Source: Bacteroidota bacterium (GTDB lineage Bacteria > Bacteroidota > Bacteroidia > UKL13-3). Taken from it: a DNA stretch of 64,000 bases. Positions 34,327 to 42,842 of this stretch are shown in pieces; position 1 is the stretch's first letter; each line of letters starts with the position of its first letter. The notes under the pieces were generated by a model. It had not been told where the DNA came from, ran no database searches, and saw nothing but the letters and a program-made list of their open reading frames with translations. The stretch covers positions 85,061 to 149,060 of the forward strand of contig JAIYAT010000010.1 of the NCBI GenBank assembly GCA_027488905.1, given 5' to 3'. The translations under genes and the position numbers were made by a program.

Positions 34327-37200
34327 ATGACTCCAAAGAAACTCTTTTTATTAGATGGTATGGCCTTGGTTTACCGCGCTTATTTTGCCTTTAGCCAGAA
34401 TCCTAGGGTAACAAGTTATGGTTTTAATACTTCGGCTATTTTTGGATTTACAACCACTTTATTAGACGTAATCAAAAGAGAAAAGCCAACTCATATTGGC
34501 GTTTCATTCGACACCTCGGCGCCAACTGCTAGGCATATAGAGTTTGAGGCATACAAAGCCCATAGAGAAGAAATGCCAGAGGACATTAGCAAATCTTTGC
34601 CTTTTATCATGGATGTTGTTAGAGCTATGCGCATTCCACTTTTGGTAATGGATGGCTATGAAGCGGATGATATCATTGGAACCCTTGCCAAGCAAGCAGC
34701 TAAAGAGGGCTTTACTGTTTATATGATGACGCCAGATAAAGATTTTGCGCAGTTGGTGGAGGAAAATATATTTGTATATAAACCAGCACGCATGGGCAAT
34801 GACATTGAAATAATGGGCGTGCCAGAAGTCTTAAAGAAGTGGGAAATTTCTGAGGTAAAGCAAGTCATTGATATTTTAGGTTTATGGGGTGATGCTGTAG
34901 ATAATATACCTGGGGTGCCGGGAATAGGTGAAAAGACTTCTAAGCTGTTGGTTCAAAAATATGGCAGTGTAGAGGGCTTGTTAGCGCATACGCATGAGCT
35001 AAAAGGAAAACAAAAGGAGAATGTAGAAAACAACAAAGAGCAAGCTTTACTCTCTAAGCGTTTGGCTACTATTGATATCAATGTTCCTATTGCTTTTGAG
35101 GAAGAGAAATTGCTGCTAGAGCCAGCAGACAAGGAGGCAACAGAAAAATTGTTTGCTGAGCTTGAGTTTAAAACTTTGGCGACAAGGTTGTTTGGAGCTC
35201 CATCAAATTCTAGCGAAGTCGCCAAGCAGGCAGGCAGTGATAAGTCGAGTGGACAAGGTGCCGCTGGGGTATTTGATTTGTTTAACCAAGGGGCATTAGG
35301 TGCTAAGAGCGAAGAAGGCGCGGCGGCGAAGCCGCCGCGCCTAGATCACCTACCCAGCACAGAAGACCAAGCCCAGAACTATGCATCTATCATAGATACC
35401 CCTCATCAATATCTTTTGGTTCAAACCGAAGAAGAAATTAACAGTTGCTTAGCAGAATTATTACTGTATACAGAGGTTTGCTTTGATACCGAAACCTCTC
35501 AATTAGAAAGCACCGAAGCCGATATTGTTGGACTCTCATTCGCAGTTAAGCCTCACCATGCTTGGTACATACCCTGCCCAGAAAATTATGAAGCTGCTCA
35601 ACAACTATTGAAAAGGTTTGAACCAATTTTTCTCAGTGAAAACATTACCAAAATTGGTCAGAATATTAAGTATGATCTTAACATCTTAAAGCGCTACGGA
35701 CTTACACTTAAAGGAAAGCTCTTTGATACTATGTTAGCACATTATGTAATTGATGCCGACCTTAGACATGGAATGGATTATTTAAGTGGAATTTATCTAG
35801 GGTACCAGCCCGTGAGCATCACCGAGCTTATTGGCAAAAAGGGAAAAAACCAATTGAGCATGCGCGATGTGGATTTGGAGAAAGTGAAAGAATATGCTGC
35901 AGAGGATGCAGATATTACACTTCAATTAAAGCAAAAGCTAGCACCAGAGTTACTAGAGAAAAACGGCGGTGATTTATTAGAGAATTTAGAACTCCCTCTC
36001 ATTGATGTGCTAAGTGACATGGAAATTGAAGGCATTAAAATCAATGAGGCATTTTTAAATGATTACTCTAAAGAACTAGAAGCAGACCTGCATATTTTAG
36101 AAAAAGATATTTTAGCACTCGCAGGAGTTCCCTTTAACATTAGTTCTCCTAAACAGTTGGGTGAAGTTTTATTTGACCATTTAAAGCTTGACCCAAAAGC
36201 TAAAAAAACTAAAACAGGTCAGTATAAAACAGATGAAGATGTTTTGCAAGGGTTGTCTGAACATGAAATTGTAAAAAAGATTTTAACAGTAAGGCAAATG
36301 CAAAAGCTAAAATCTACTTATGTAGATGCCTTGCCAACAATGATAAACCCTTTAACAGGAAGGGTGCATACCAGCTTTAACCAAGCGGTTGCTGCCACTG
36401 GTAGATTAAGTTCTACCAATCCAAATCTGCAAAACATACCAATCAAAACAGATAGAGGCAAAGAGGTGCGAAAAGCCTTTATTCCGCGCAATGAAGAGTA
36501 TGTTTTATTAAGTGCAGATTACTCTCAAATAGAACTTAGAATTATAGCTTCAGTTGCCAAAGAAGAGGCCATGATAGAAGCTTTTAAAAACAAATTAGAC
36601 ATTCATGCGGCTACAGCCGCTAGGGTTTACAATAAAGACTTGGCAGAGGTAACACCAGAAGAAAGACGCAATGCCAAGGCAGTTAATTTTGGAATTATCT
36701 ACGGTCAAAGTGCTTTTGGGTTGAGCCAAAACTTAGGCATCAGTAGAAAGGAAGCCGCACAAATTATAGAAGAGTATTTTAAATCGTACCCTGGCATCAA
36801 AAGATACATGGATGATACCATCAATTTTGCCAAAGAAAATGGTTATGTAGAAACCATCATGGGCAGAAGACGGTACTTAAGGGACATTAATTCTGCTAAT
36901 TTTACAGTTAGGGGTTTTGCAGAAAGGAACGCAATTAATGCACCCATCCAAGGTTCTGCTGCCGATATGATTAAAATGGCTATGATTAAGATTCACGCTG
37001 CCATGAAAGACCCTGCCAATGGCATTGTTCATTCGCGCATGGTATTGCAAGTGCATGATGAACTAATATTTGATACCCATAAGAGCGAAATAGAATTACT
37101 AAAACCATTAGTTACTTCCAATATGGAATCTGCAATGGAATTATTAACCCCCGTGGTAGCAGAAGTTGGCGTTGGCGAAAACTGGTTAGAAGCGCATTAA
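34327..37200 (+). CDS. polA: DNA polymerase I
   Basis: Repair and Okazaki-fragment processing polymerase, 957 residues. The 5' nuclease (about 1-290) shows LLDGMALVYRAYFAF and MDGYEADDIIGTLA. The 3'-5' exonuclease looks active: FDTETSQLE, GQNIKYDLNIL and YAAEDAD hold the expected metal-binding acids. The polymerase has motif A LLSADYSQIELRI, motif B RRNAKAVNFGIIYG and motif C LQVHDELIF. The linker between nuclease and exonuclease (about 295-350) is Ala/Gly/Ser-rich and carries an in-frame GC-rich palindrome (residues about 330-339). Two GGTTYRAACC dyads lie in the exonuclease part. The 3' end overlaps the convergent carboxylase gene by 4 bases. Confidence 0.96.
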   Translation: MTPKKLFLLDGMALVYRAYFAFSQNPRVTSYGFNTSAIFGFTTTLLDVIKREKPTHIGVSFDTSAPTARHIEFEAYKAHREEMPEDISKSLPFIMDVVRAMRIPLLVMDGYEADDIIGTLAKQAAKEGFTVYMMTPDKDFAQLVEENIFVYKPARMGNDIEIMGVPEVLKKWEISEVKQVIDILGLWGDAVDNIPGVPGIGEKTSKLLVQKYGSVEGLLAHTHELKGKQKENVENNKEQALLSKRLATIDINVPIAFEEEKLLLEPADKEATEKLFAELEFKTLATRLFGAPSNSSEVAKQAGSDKSSGQGAAGVFDLFNQGALGAKSEEGAAAKPPRLDHLPSTEDQAQNYASIIDTPHQYLLVQTEEEINSCLAELLLYTEVCFDTETSQLESTEADIVGLSFAVKPHHAWYIPCPENYEAAQQLLKRFEPIFLSENITKIGQNIKYDLNILKRYGLTLKGKLFDTMLAHYVIDADLRHGMDYLSGIYLGYQPVSITELIGKKGKNQLSMRDVDLEKVKEYAAEDADITLQLKQKLAPELLEKNGGDLLENLELPLIDVLSDMEIEGIKINEAFLNDYSKELEADLHILEKDILALAGVPFNISSPKQLGEVLFDHLKLDPKAKKTKTGQYKTDEDVLQGLSEHEIVKKILTVRQMQKLKSTYVDALPTMINPLTGRVHTSFNQAVAATGRLSSTNPNLQNIPIKTDRGKEVRKAFIPRNEEYVLLSADYSQIELRIIASVAKEEAMIEAFKNKLDIHAATAARVYNKDLAEVTPEERRNAKAVNFGIIYGQSAFGLSQNLGISRKEAAQIIEEYFKSYPGIKRYMDDTINFAKENGYVETIMGRRRYLRDINSANFTVRGFAERNAINAPIQGSAADMIKMAMIKIHAAMKDPANGIVHSRMVLQVHDELIFDTHKSEIELLKPLVTSNMESAMELLTPVVAEVGVGENWLEAH
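35316..35342. repeat. GC-rich perfect palindrome inside polA
   Basis: 12-bp arms (AGGCGCGGCGGC and its complement) around a GAA loop, 24 of 24 arm bases paired. It is almost entirely G and C in a gene that is otherwise AT-rich. It is in frame and adds about nine residues (E-G-A-A-A-K-P-P-R) to the interdomain linker. Confidence 0.85.
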
Positions 37201-38816
37201 GCGCGTATTACACCTGGTCTAAACTCTTTAGTAAGTGGTGCATGGTTTGCCGCTTCAATGCCCATGCTAATCCATTTGCGGGTTTCTATAGGATTGATAA
37301 TTGCATCCACCCACAAACGTGCAGCAGCATAATATGGTTCTGTTTGACGTTCGTATCTTTCGGTAATCTTTTCTAGTAAAGCTTGTTGTTTTGCCTCATC
37401 AATCAATTCCCCACGAGATTTTAACGCAGCTTCTTCAATTTGTAGTAAAACTTTAGCTGCTTGTGCGCCACCCATAACAGCAATTTTAGCATTAGGCCAA
37501 GCTGCAATTAAACGAGGGTCGTATGCTTTACCACACATAGCATAATTCCCTGCGCCATAACTATTACCAGTAATAATGGTGAATTTTGGCACAACTGAGT
37601 TGGCTTGCGCATTAACCAATTTAGCACCATCTTTGATAATTCCGCCATGCTCGCTGCGCGAGCCTACCATAAATCCAGTTACATCTTGTAAGAAAACCAA
37701 AGGGATTTTCTTTTGGTTGCAATTCATGATAAAATGAGCAGCCTTATCAGCACTATCGCTGTATATAACACCACCAATTTGCATTTCCATAGGATTGTCA
37801 TTGGCACTTTGTTTAGGCTTTTTAGCCTTAACCACTAATCTGTTATTGGCCACAATACCAACGGCCCAGCCATCAATGCGTGCATAGCCGCAAGTAATGG
37901 TTTTGCCATAAAGTTCTTTGTATGGATCGAAAGTACCAGCATCTACAAGCCTTTCTATAATTTCCATTACATCAAAAGGTTTGGTAAAGTTGTTTACAGC
38001 GGGGTAAATATCAGCCATGTCTTTGGCTGGAGCCACAGCGGCAGTGCGGTTAAAACCTGCTTTGTCAAAATCCCCAATTTTATCCATGATGCGCTTAATT
38101 CTGTCTAAGCATGCCGCATCATTTTCAAATTTATAATCAGTTACGCCACTAATCTCACAATGAGTAGAGGCTCCACCTAAGGTTTCATTGTCTACATCTT
38201 CGCCAATGGCCGCCTTAACAAGGTAAGAACCTGCCAAAAAGATAGAACCAGTTTTATCTACTATCATCGCCTCGTCGCTCATGATAGGTAGGTAAGCTCC
38301 ACCTGCTACGCACGAGCCCATTACCGCTGCAATTTGAGTAATACCCATACTACTCATCACAGCATTGTTTCTAAAAATTCTCCCAAAATGTTCCTTATCT
38401 GGGAAAATTTCATCTTGCATTGGCAAGTAAACTCCTGCACTATCTACTAAATAGATAATTGGCAACTTGTTTTCAATAGAGATTTCTTGTGCTCTTAAAT
38501 TCTTTTTTCCAGTGATTGGAAACCAAGCACCTGCCTTTACTGTAGCATCGTTTGCCACAACAATACATTGCCTTCCACTCACGTAACCCATTACAACTAC
38601 CACACCACCCCCAGGGCAACCGCCATGATCTTCATACATTTCGTAGCCAGCTAAAGCACCAATTTCAAGCTGAGGTTTATCTTCATCTAATAAATAGGCA
38701 ACCCTTTCACGGGCTAGCATCTTCCCTTTTTCTTTTTGTTTAGCAGCTGCTTTTTTTCCACCACCTTCGTAAATCTTGGTAAGTCTTTCGTTTAATTGTT
38801 CAACTAATTGTTGCAT
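37197..38816 (-). CDS. Acyl-CoA carboxylase carboxyltransferase (beta) subunit, methylcrotonyl-CoA-carboxylase-like
   Basis: Biotin-dependent carboxyltransferase of 539 residues with both crotonase-fold halves: GGGVVVVMGYVSGRQCIVVANDATVKAG and YLVDSAGVYLPMQDEIFPDKEHFGRIF in the first, LVFLQDVTGFMVGSRSEHGGIIKDGAKL and NSYGAGNYAMCGKAYDPR in the second. The DEIFPDKEHFGRIFRNNA stretch matches methylcrotonyl-CoA carboxylase beta subunits (leucine breakdown) more than propionyl-CoA ones, but geranyl- or other acyl-CoA specificity cannot be excluded. The biotinylated alpha subunit is not next to it, which is unusual for MCC loci. Confidence 0.85.
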   Translation of the reverse strand: MQQLVEQLNERLTKIYEGGGKKAAAKQKEKGKMLARERVAYLLDEDKPQLEIGALAGYEMYEDHGGCPGGGVVVVMGYVSGRQCIVVANDATVKAGAWFPITGKKNLRAQEISIENKLPIIYLVDSAGVYLPMQDEIFPDKEHFGRIFRNNAVMSSMGITQIAAVMGSCVAGGAYLPIMSDEAMIVDKTGSIFLAGSYLVKAAIGEDVDNETLGGASTHCEISGVTDYKFENDAACLDRIKRIMDKIGDFDKAGFNRTAAVAPAKDMADIYPAVNNFTKPFDVMEIIERLVDAGTFDPYKELYGKTITCGYARIDGWAVGIVANNRLVVKAKKPKQSANDNPMEMQIGGVIYSDSADKAAHFIMNCNQKKIPLVFLQDVTGFMVGSRSEHGGIIKDGAKLVNAQANSVVPKFTIITGNSYGAGNYAMCGKAYDPRLIAAWPNAKIAVMGGAQAAKVLLQIEEAALKSRGELIDEAKQQALLEKITERYERQTEPYYAAARLWVDAIINPIETRKWISMGIEAANHAPLTKEFRPGVIRA

Positions 38817-38870
38817 ATATTTTGGGGCTTGCTTTGTGGCAAATGTATTGAAATTATTGATTTCTTAAGT

Positions 38871-39299
38871 TTAACCAATTAACTTTAGTTCTAGTTTTTT
38901 TAAATTGATAGTAGCTTTAAGTTTCATCAACAAATCTGCTCCTAAAACTCCATCAATTTCAGGAACATTAATATTTTGATAAGCTGCATTCACATGTGAA
39001 AGGTTAAGCACGGCAACCTCAACATGTGTTAGTTTTAATTCGCCAAATCTTATTGAACTTAGGTTGCTTATAGTTGTAAAAACCTCGTTAGAACCTAATC
39101 CTACCGATTGCATTTCTAAGGAATTGAAACGTTTTCCTTTTGTAAATCTTAAGAATTTCTCACTGTCAAAAGCTGTTCTTGAAGCCCCAGTATCGAGTAA
39201 GAGACGAGCTGATTTAACCCCTATTTTTACAGTAATAAAGAAATGATAATTATCTGGCTCTAAGGCAATAGATTCAATTGGAAGGGAGAAAATTGGCAT
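38871..39299 (-). CDS. Retropepsin-like aspartic protease domain protein
   Basis: A 142-residue protein with the clan AA (pepsin/retropepsin) active-site motif LLLDTGASRTAFD near residue 35 and a matching flap and C-terminal segment (PEIDGVLGADLLMKLKATINLKKLELKLI; the hydrophobic-hydrophobic-G motif is GVLGADLL). A single domain like this would work as a homodimer. There is no signal peptide from this start, so cytoplasmic location is expected. The start codon overlaps the stop of the T9SS cargo gene (TAATG), so it is the third gene of a coupled operon. Proteolytic activity is inferred. Confidence 0.82.
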   Translation of the reverse strand: MPIFSLPIESIALEPDNYHFFITVKIGVKSARLLLDTGASRTAFDSEKFLRFTKGKRFNSLEMQSVGLGSNEVFTTISNLSSIRFGELKLTHVEVAVLNLSHVNAAYQNINVPEIDGVLGADLLMKLKATINLKKLELKLIG

Positions 39300-40231
39300 T
39301 AATCTAGCATAATTTTATGAAAGTAAACGCCTGTTTTGGTTCGAACCTTAAGCAAATAAATTTGTTTTGAAACCAACATTTCAGACAAGCGAATTTCAAT
39401 ATTTTGCTTGGGGGTTTCAGGGGTTTCGGTTTGAACCAAGCTGCCGGCTAAATCATATACTTCAACAGATTCGATAGTGCTCTTGGACGTTTGTATTTGA
39501 AGGTTTTCTTTGGCCGGATTTGGATATACTTTTACCTGTTCTTTATTGGAAATATCTTCTTTTAATCCAATGCTTGCCCTCACGCTGAGGGCGTCTGTTA
39601 AGTAGAGTGTTTCAAATTCATTCTTCAATTCTATGTCATAAAAGCCCATAGCGTCGGCATTATTTTCATGGTTAATGATTAAATAAACCATTCTATTATT
39701 ATCTATGTTTTCAAAAGTGGCAGAGATGTTATTGGTTGTTGTGCCATTTTTAAAGAAAGTAATTTGAGTATTGCTAGCTTGAAAGAAATGAGTGTTTTCT
39801 CCCGTTAAAAGTACTCTGTAATTTTGCCAGCCTAATGGAATAATATTAGGTTGAATAGATAAAATTTTGGCAGCTCCCGTATCCGGTCTAACCACAAAGA
39901 AATTGGTGCTACTGGCATTCGCAAATAAAGGGTTTCTTACTACAAAAGAATAATTGCCCATGGTTGCAGAGGCTTGGATAAAAATGTTTGCATTCATTTC
40001 TGTAGAAGAAATTGCTGTCAATCCATCTACTTTTATAAAGTTAGTGGAAGTGCCATTTCTAAAGAATTGTAAGGTATTAGAGCCCGCAATAAAGTTGGTA
40101 TTAACACCTGTAATTTTAACGTTAAGTCGGTCTAGTCTTCTGCCATTGTTAGGATTTGCAGAAACTGATTGAGCTTTTCCTTGCATAATGAGCAAGGTAA
40201 AAGCAAATAAAATAGAAATAGTTTTTTTCAT
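39299..40231 (-). CDS. T9SS-secreted surface protein with type A sorting domain
   Basis: A 310-residue protein with a signal peptide (MKKTISILFAFTLLIMQGKAQ), two IPT/Ig-like beta domains (about 25-120 and 125-215, with repeated IxxxGxNTxFxxxxNTxxFFxNGT-like pattern) and a C-terminal sorting domain of about 75 residues (VKVYPNPAKENLQI...SVEVYDLAGSLV...YLLKVRTKTGVYFHKIMLD). It is predicted to cross the outer membrane through the type IX system and be cleaved or anchored at the surface. It has no catalytic domain; a binding or structural role is likely. Its start overlaps the upstream O-antigen ligase by 4 bases. It contains two GGTTYRAACC dyads and a short GC hairpin (39576-39592). Confidence 0.87.
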   Translation of the reverse strand: MKKTISILFAFTLLIMQGKAQSVSANPNNGRRLDRLNVKITGVNTNFIAGSNTLQFFRNGTSTNFIKVDGLTAISSTEMNANIFIQASATMGNYSFVVRNPLFANASSTNFFVVRPDTGAAKILSIQPNIIPLGWQNYRVLLTGENTHFFQASNTQITFFKNGTTTNNISATFENIDNNRMVYLIINHENNADAMGFYDIELKNEFETLYLTDALSVRASIGLKEDISNKEQVKVYPNPAKENLQIQTSKSTIESVEVYDLAGSLVQTETPETPKQNIEIRLSEMLVSKQIYLLKVRTKTGVYFHKIMLD

Positions 40232-42129
40232 GGCTGATGAATAATTGCTTCTTCAAATGTATAACCTTTTTTCTTAGATGTTAAAAACCATTGTTTCAGT
40301 TCGATTTCGTTGGGCTCTTTTTGAAGTTTTTCTTCAAAATAGGATTTTCCAATTTGCGCAAGACTTTGCTGAAATTGTTGGTTTTCATCATCATATTTAA
40401 ACAAGTATAAGGTTTCAAAAGCCATTTTTGTTTGACCCAAATTATATAAAACTGCACATTTATTTAAAAGAGCGTCTGGTTGTGTAGGTGAAATTTGTAA
40501 AACTTCGTTATACAGCTTCAATGCCACTTCAAGGGAATCATTTTCATGAAGCATGCCTGCTAAATTATTGATAACATGTATTTGAAATGGGTTAACGGCA
40601 TAGGCCTTTTGATTGGCGATGAGTGCAAGGTCTTTCCTGCCTAAGCTATACAATGTCAGGCCTTTATACCAATCTACTGGAATAGAGTAATTGTCCATAG
40701 ATAAGTAACTTTGATCTATGTTTTGTGCGTATTTTAATAGGTTGTTATAATTACCACTTCTATAAGACTCAATCATTTTTTTGGCCTCTTTTTCTTGTGC
40801 AAATCGGTTCAAACCGAACCAAAACGAATAGCCTAAGCCAATAAATACCAATACTATAAGGACAAGCGAGATTTTTTGTTGTGATTGAATTTCTTTTTTG
40901 TAGGCAAATGCAATTAAAATGGCAAGTAATAGTTGATGCTCATTGCGCTCGAGCGGGAAATCAACAGCAGCAACAACCAAATAGGCCATAATTCCAGCGC
41001 CAATTATCCAAGCTTCCTTTTCATTTTTTTTGATACCTAGCCAGCATTGCCTAAGTATATACCCAAAAATAAATAGGTAAAGAAAAAATCCAAGTAAACC
41101 TGCTTCACATGCCACCCAGAGAAAGTCGTTATGTGGCCGCTGAAAGGTTAAGAATCCGTCACTTATGAGATAGTTAGTTTGCATAAAATTACCCAAACCA
41201 TATTTTGGAAAATAGACTTGCCAATTGCCTGGTCCAACACCCAACAGTGGAAATTCTTTAAGCATTTGCCAGCTATTGGTCCATAGTAAATATCTTTCAA
41301 CTACAGTATCATTTGAGCGCAGTAAAAGGAGTTTTTCTGGAAATAAGAAAATACTAGCAAAAGCAATTAAAGTAACAACGGAAAATCCGGCAATCAGTAG
41401 ATACTTTAATCGTTTTGAACCAAACACACCTAATGCAGTTGCCATGAACAAGAGTAAAAAAGCAGTTAAGAAAATTGCAAGCAAAACTGCTTTGGTTTGA
41501 ACCAAAAATATTGAAAGGACAATAGCAAGGATAAGTATACTAATTAGCCATTTTAGCCAAGTTTTACTTGAGAAAAACAAGAGAAAAAGAAAGGGTAGAC
41601 ATAGTAATTGAAAGGAAGAATAGAGGTTTTTATGTCCAAAAGCCGACTTAAGTTCATATAGGTTTTTTTGAGACCAAAGTTGAGTGCCTTTAGCCGAGAG
41701 GTGGTTAATCTCTTGAATTAATAAAAATAAGCCCAAAGCAGAAGCGAATGCAATTCCAAAGTGCAGAAATTCTTTTTGAAGCAAGTTTTGATGAATCAAC
41801 CAAATCATCAACAAAGTAATAGATAAGTACAGAAGCATTTTGGTTACTGAATAATCTGCTTCTGAATGGTTAAACGAAAAATGAGCACTTAGTAAATAGA
41901 TTCCTGCAAGGCCTAAAAGAGGGATAAGTAATTCTTGTGCAATGATTTGACGAGCAGTTTGATAATGTATTACCAAATTTAACCACAAACTTGCTCCAAA
42001 GGCCAACAAAAGAAACTGCCTTGAAAGCAAGGTTGGGTCTGGTATTTGTTTGGTTTGAACCAAGGGAATAATTGCCAAAAGTATTGCAGGAAAGAGGCTT
42101 AGACTGCTTTTCAACACTTGGTTTTTCAT
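40228..42129 (-). CDS. O-antigen ligase/polymerase-family membrane protein with TPR tail
   Basis: A 633-residue protein with about 10-12 membrane helices (to about residue 430) and a C-terminal TPR-like soluble part (about 450-620, e.g. KLYNEVLQISPTQPDALLNKCAVLY). The Wzy/WaaL family motif is GVGPGNWQVYFPKYGLGNF...RPHNDFLWVACEAGLLGFFLYL. Such proteins polymerise O-antigen or ligate it to lipid A-core, or move related glycans. It is the first gene of a three-gene overlapping operon with a T9SS cargo and a retropepsin-like protease. Three GGTTYRAACC dyads lie inside it. Ligase versus polymerase cannot be decided from sequence. Confidence 0.84.
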   Translation of the reverse strand: MKNQVLKSSLSLFPAILLAIIPLVQTKQIPDPTLLSRQFLLLAFGASLWLNLVIHYQTARQIIAQELLIPLLGLAGIYLLSAHFSFNHSEADYSVTKMLLYLSITLLMIWLIHQNLLQKEFLHFGIAFASALGLFLLIQEINHLSAKGTQLWSQKNLYELKSAFGHKNLYSSFQLLCLPFLFLLFFSSKTWLKWLISILILAIVLSIFLVQTKAVLLAIFLTAFLLLFMATALGVFGSKRLKYLLIAGFSVVTLIAFASIFLFPEKLLLLRSNDTVVERYLLWTNSWQMLKEFPLLGVGPGNWQVYFPKYGLGNFMQTNYLISDGFLTFQRPHNDFLWVACEAGLLGFFLYLFIFGYILRQCWLGIKKNEKEAWIIGAGIMAYLVVAAVDFPLERNEHQLLLAILIAFAYKKEIQSQQKISLVLIVLVFIGLGYSFWFGLNRFAQEKEAKKMIESYRSGNYNNLLKYAQNIDQSYLSMDNYSIPVDWYKGLTLYSLGRKDLALIANQKAYAVNPFQIHVINNLAGMLHENDSLEVALKLYNEVLQISPTQPDALLNKCAVLYNLGQTKMAFETLYLFKYDDENQQFQQSLAQIGKSYFEEKLQKEPNEIELKQWFLTSKKKGYTFEEAIIHQP

Positions 42130-42301
42130 GTTTCAAATATACTAAATTTAGGTTTTCCACATCTATTCACACGTTTTGAACAGTTTTAAACATTCAAAAA
42201 TCCCCCACCAAATTAAAAATTGCCTTTTTAGCTAGTTCTGACAAGCCCTACGGGTGTTAATAATTATCGTTAATTATGTGGAAATGTCGCATTTTTTTAA
42301 C

Positions 42302-42331
42302 AAAGTGGGAGAAAGTGGTAAAAAGTGTCGA
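42302..42331 (+). promoter_or_regulatory. Predicted MraZ operator: three AAAGTG boxes at 10-bp spacing
   Basis: AAAGTG occurs at 42302, 42312 and 42322, followed by G, G and T, giving three tandem 10-mers, and ends 41 bases before the mraZ start. MraZ of Mollicutes is reported to bind tandem AAAGTG(T/G)N3 repeats and E. coli MraZ binds TGGG-type repeats, also with a 10-bp period. This placement predicts autoregulation of the whole division cluster. Confidence 0.78.
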
Positions 42332-42371
42332 AAAGAATTTACTTTTACACTGAAATCGCTGCAACAAAGGA

Positions 42372-42842
42372 ATGACACAACTCCACGGAGAATATGAAGT
42401 AAAAATGGATGCCAAAGGAAGGGTCATGATTCCGGCTGCGCTTAAAAAGCAGTTGCCTGAGGCAGCAAAAGATTCCTTCTTTATCAACCGTGGTTTTGAG
42501 AAGTGCTGTGTGTTATATCCAAGTAATGAGTGGAAATCTATTGCAGCAGAAATTGATAAGCTTTCAGATTTTATTCAAAAGGAGCGCACCTTTAAAAGAT
42601 ACTTTTTGAGAGGCGCTTCTCAGTTAGACATGGATGGCGCTGCACGTGTGCTTATTCCAAAGCAGTTGCAAGAATATGCTGGTTTAACTGGCGAATTGAT
42701 TTTGCTTGCTTATGGCAACAAAGTAGAGCTTTGGAACAAAGAAGAATACAATAAGATGCTCAATGAGGAGCCGTCTGATTTTAGTGCTTTAGCCGAAGAA
42801 GTGATGGGTAATAGAAGAAAGGAGGCTGAAGATGGAAAATAA
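42372..42842 (+). CDS. mraZ: Transcriptional regulator MraZ
   Basis: A 156-residue protein with two SpoVT/AbrB-like swapped-hairpin repeats: GEYEVKMDAKGRVMIPAALKKQL at residue 5 and ASQLDMDGAARVLIPKQLQEYAGL near 80, each followed by a short helical pair. MraZ forms a ring and represses its own operon in E. coli and Mycoplasma-type bacteria. It heads the 15-kb plus-strand division and cell-wall cluster. Its 3' end overlaps rsmH by 11 bases. The operator boxes upstream support autoregulation. Confidence 0.94.
   Translation: MTQLHGEYEVKMDAKGRVMIPAALKKQLPEAAKDSFFINRGFEKCCVLYPSNEWKSIAAEIDKLSDFIQKERTFKRYFLRGASQLDMDGAARVLIPKQLQEYAGLTGELILLAYGNKVELWNKEEYNKMLNEEPSDFSALAEEVMGNRRKEAEDGK

Noticed and set aside
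42052-42061. The dyad read as an operator of the O-antigen ligase gene
   Set aside because: Although it is near the start of the gene, the same sequence occurs throughout the window, mostly far inside genes, so a gene-specific operator role is unlikely.
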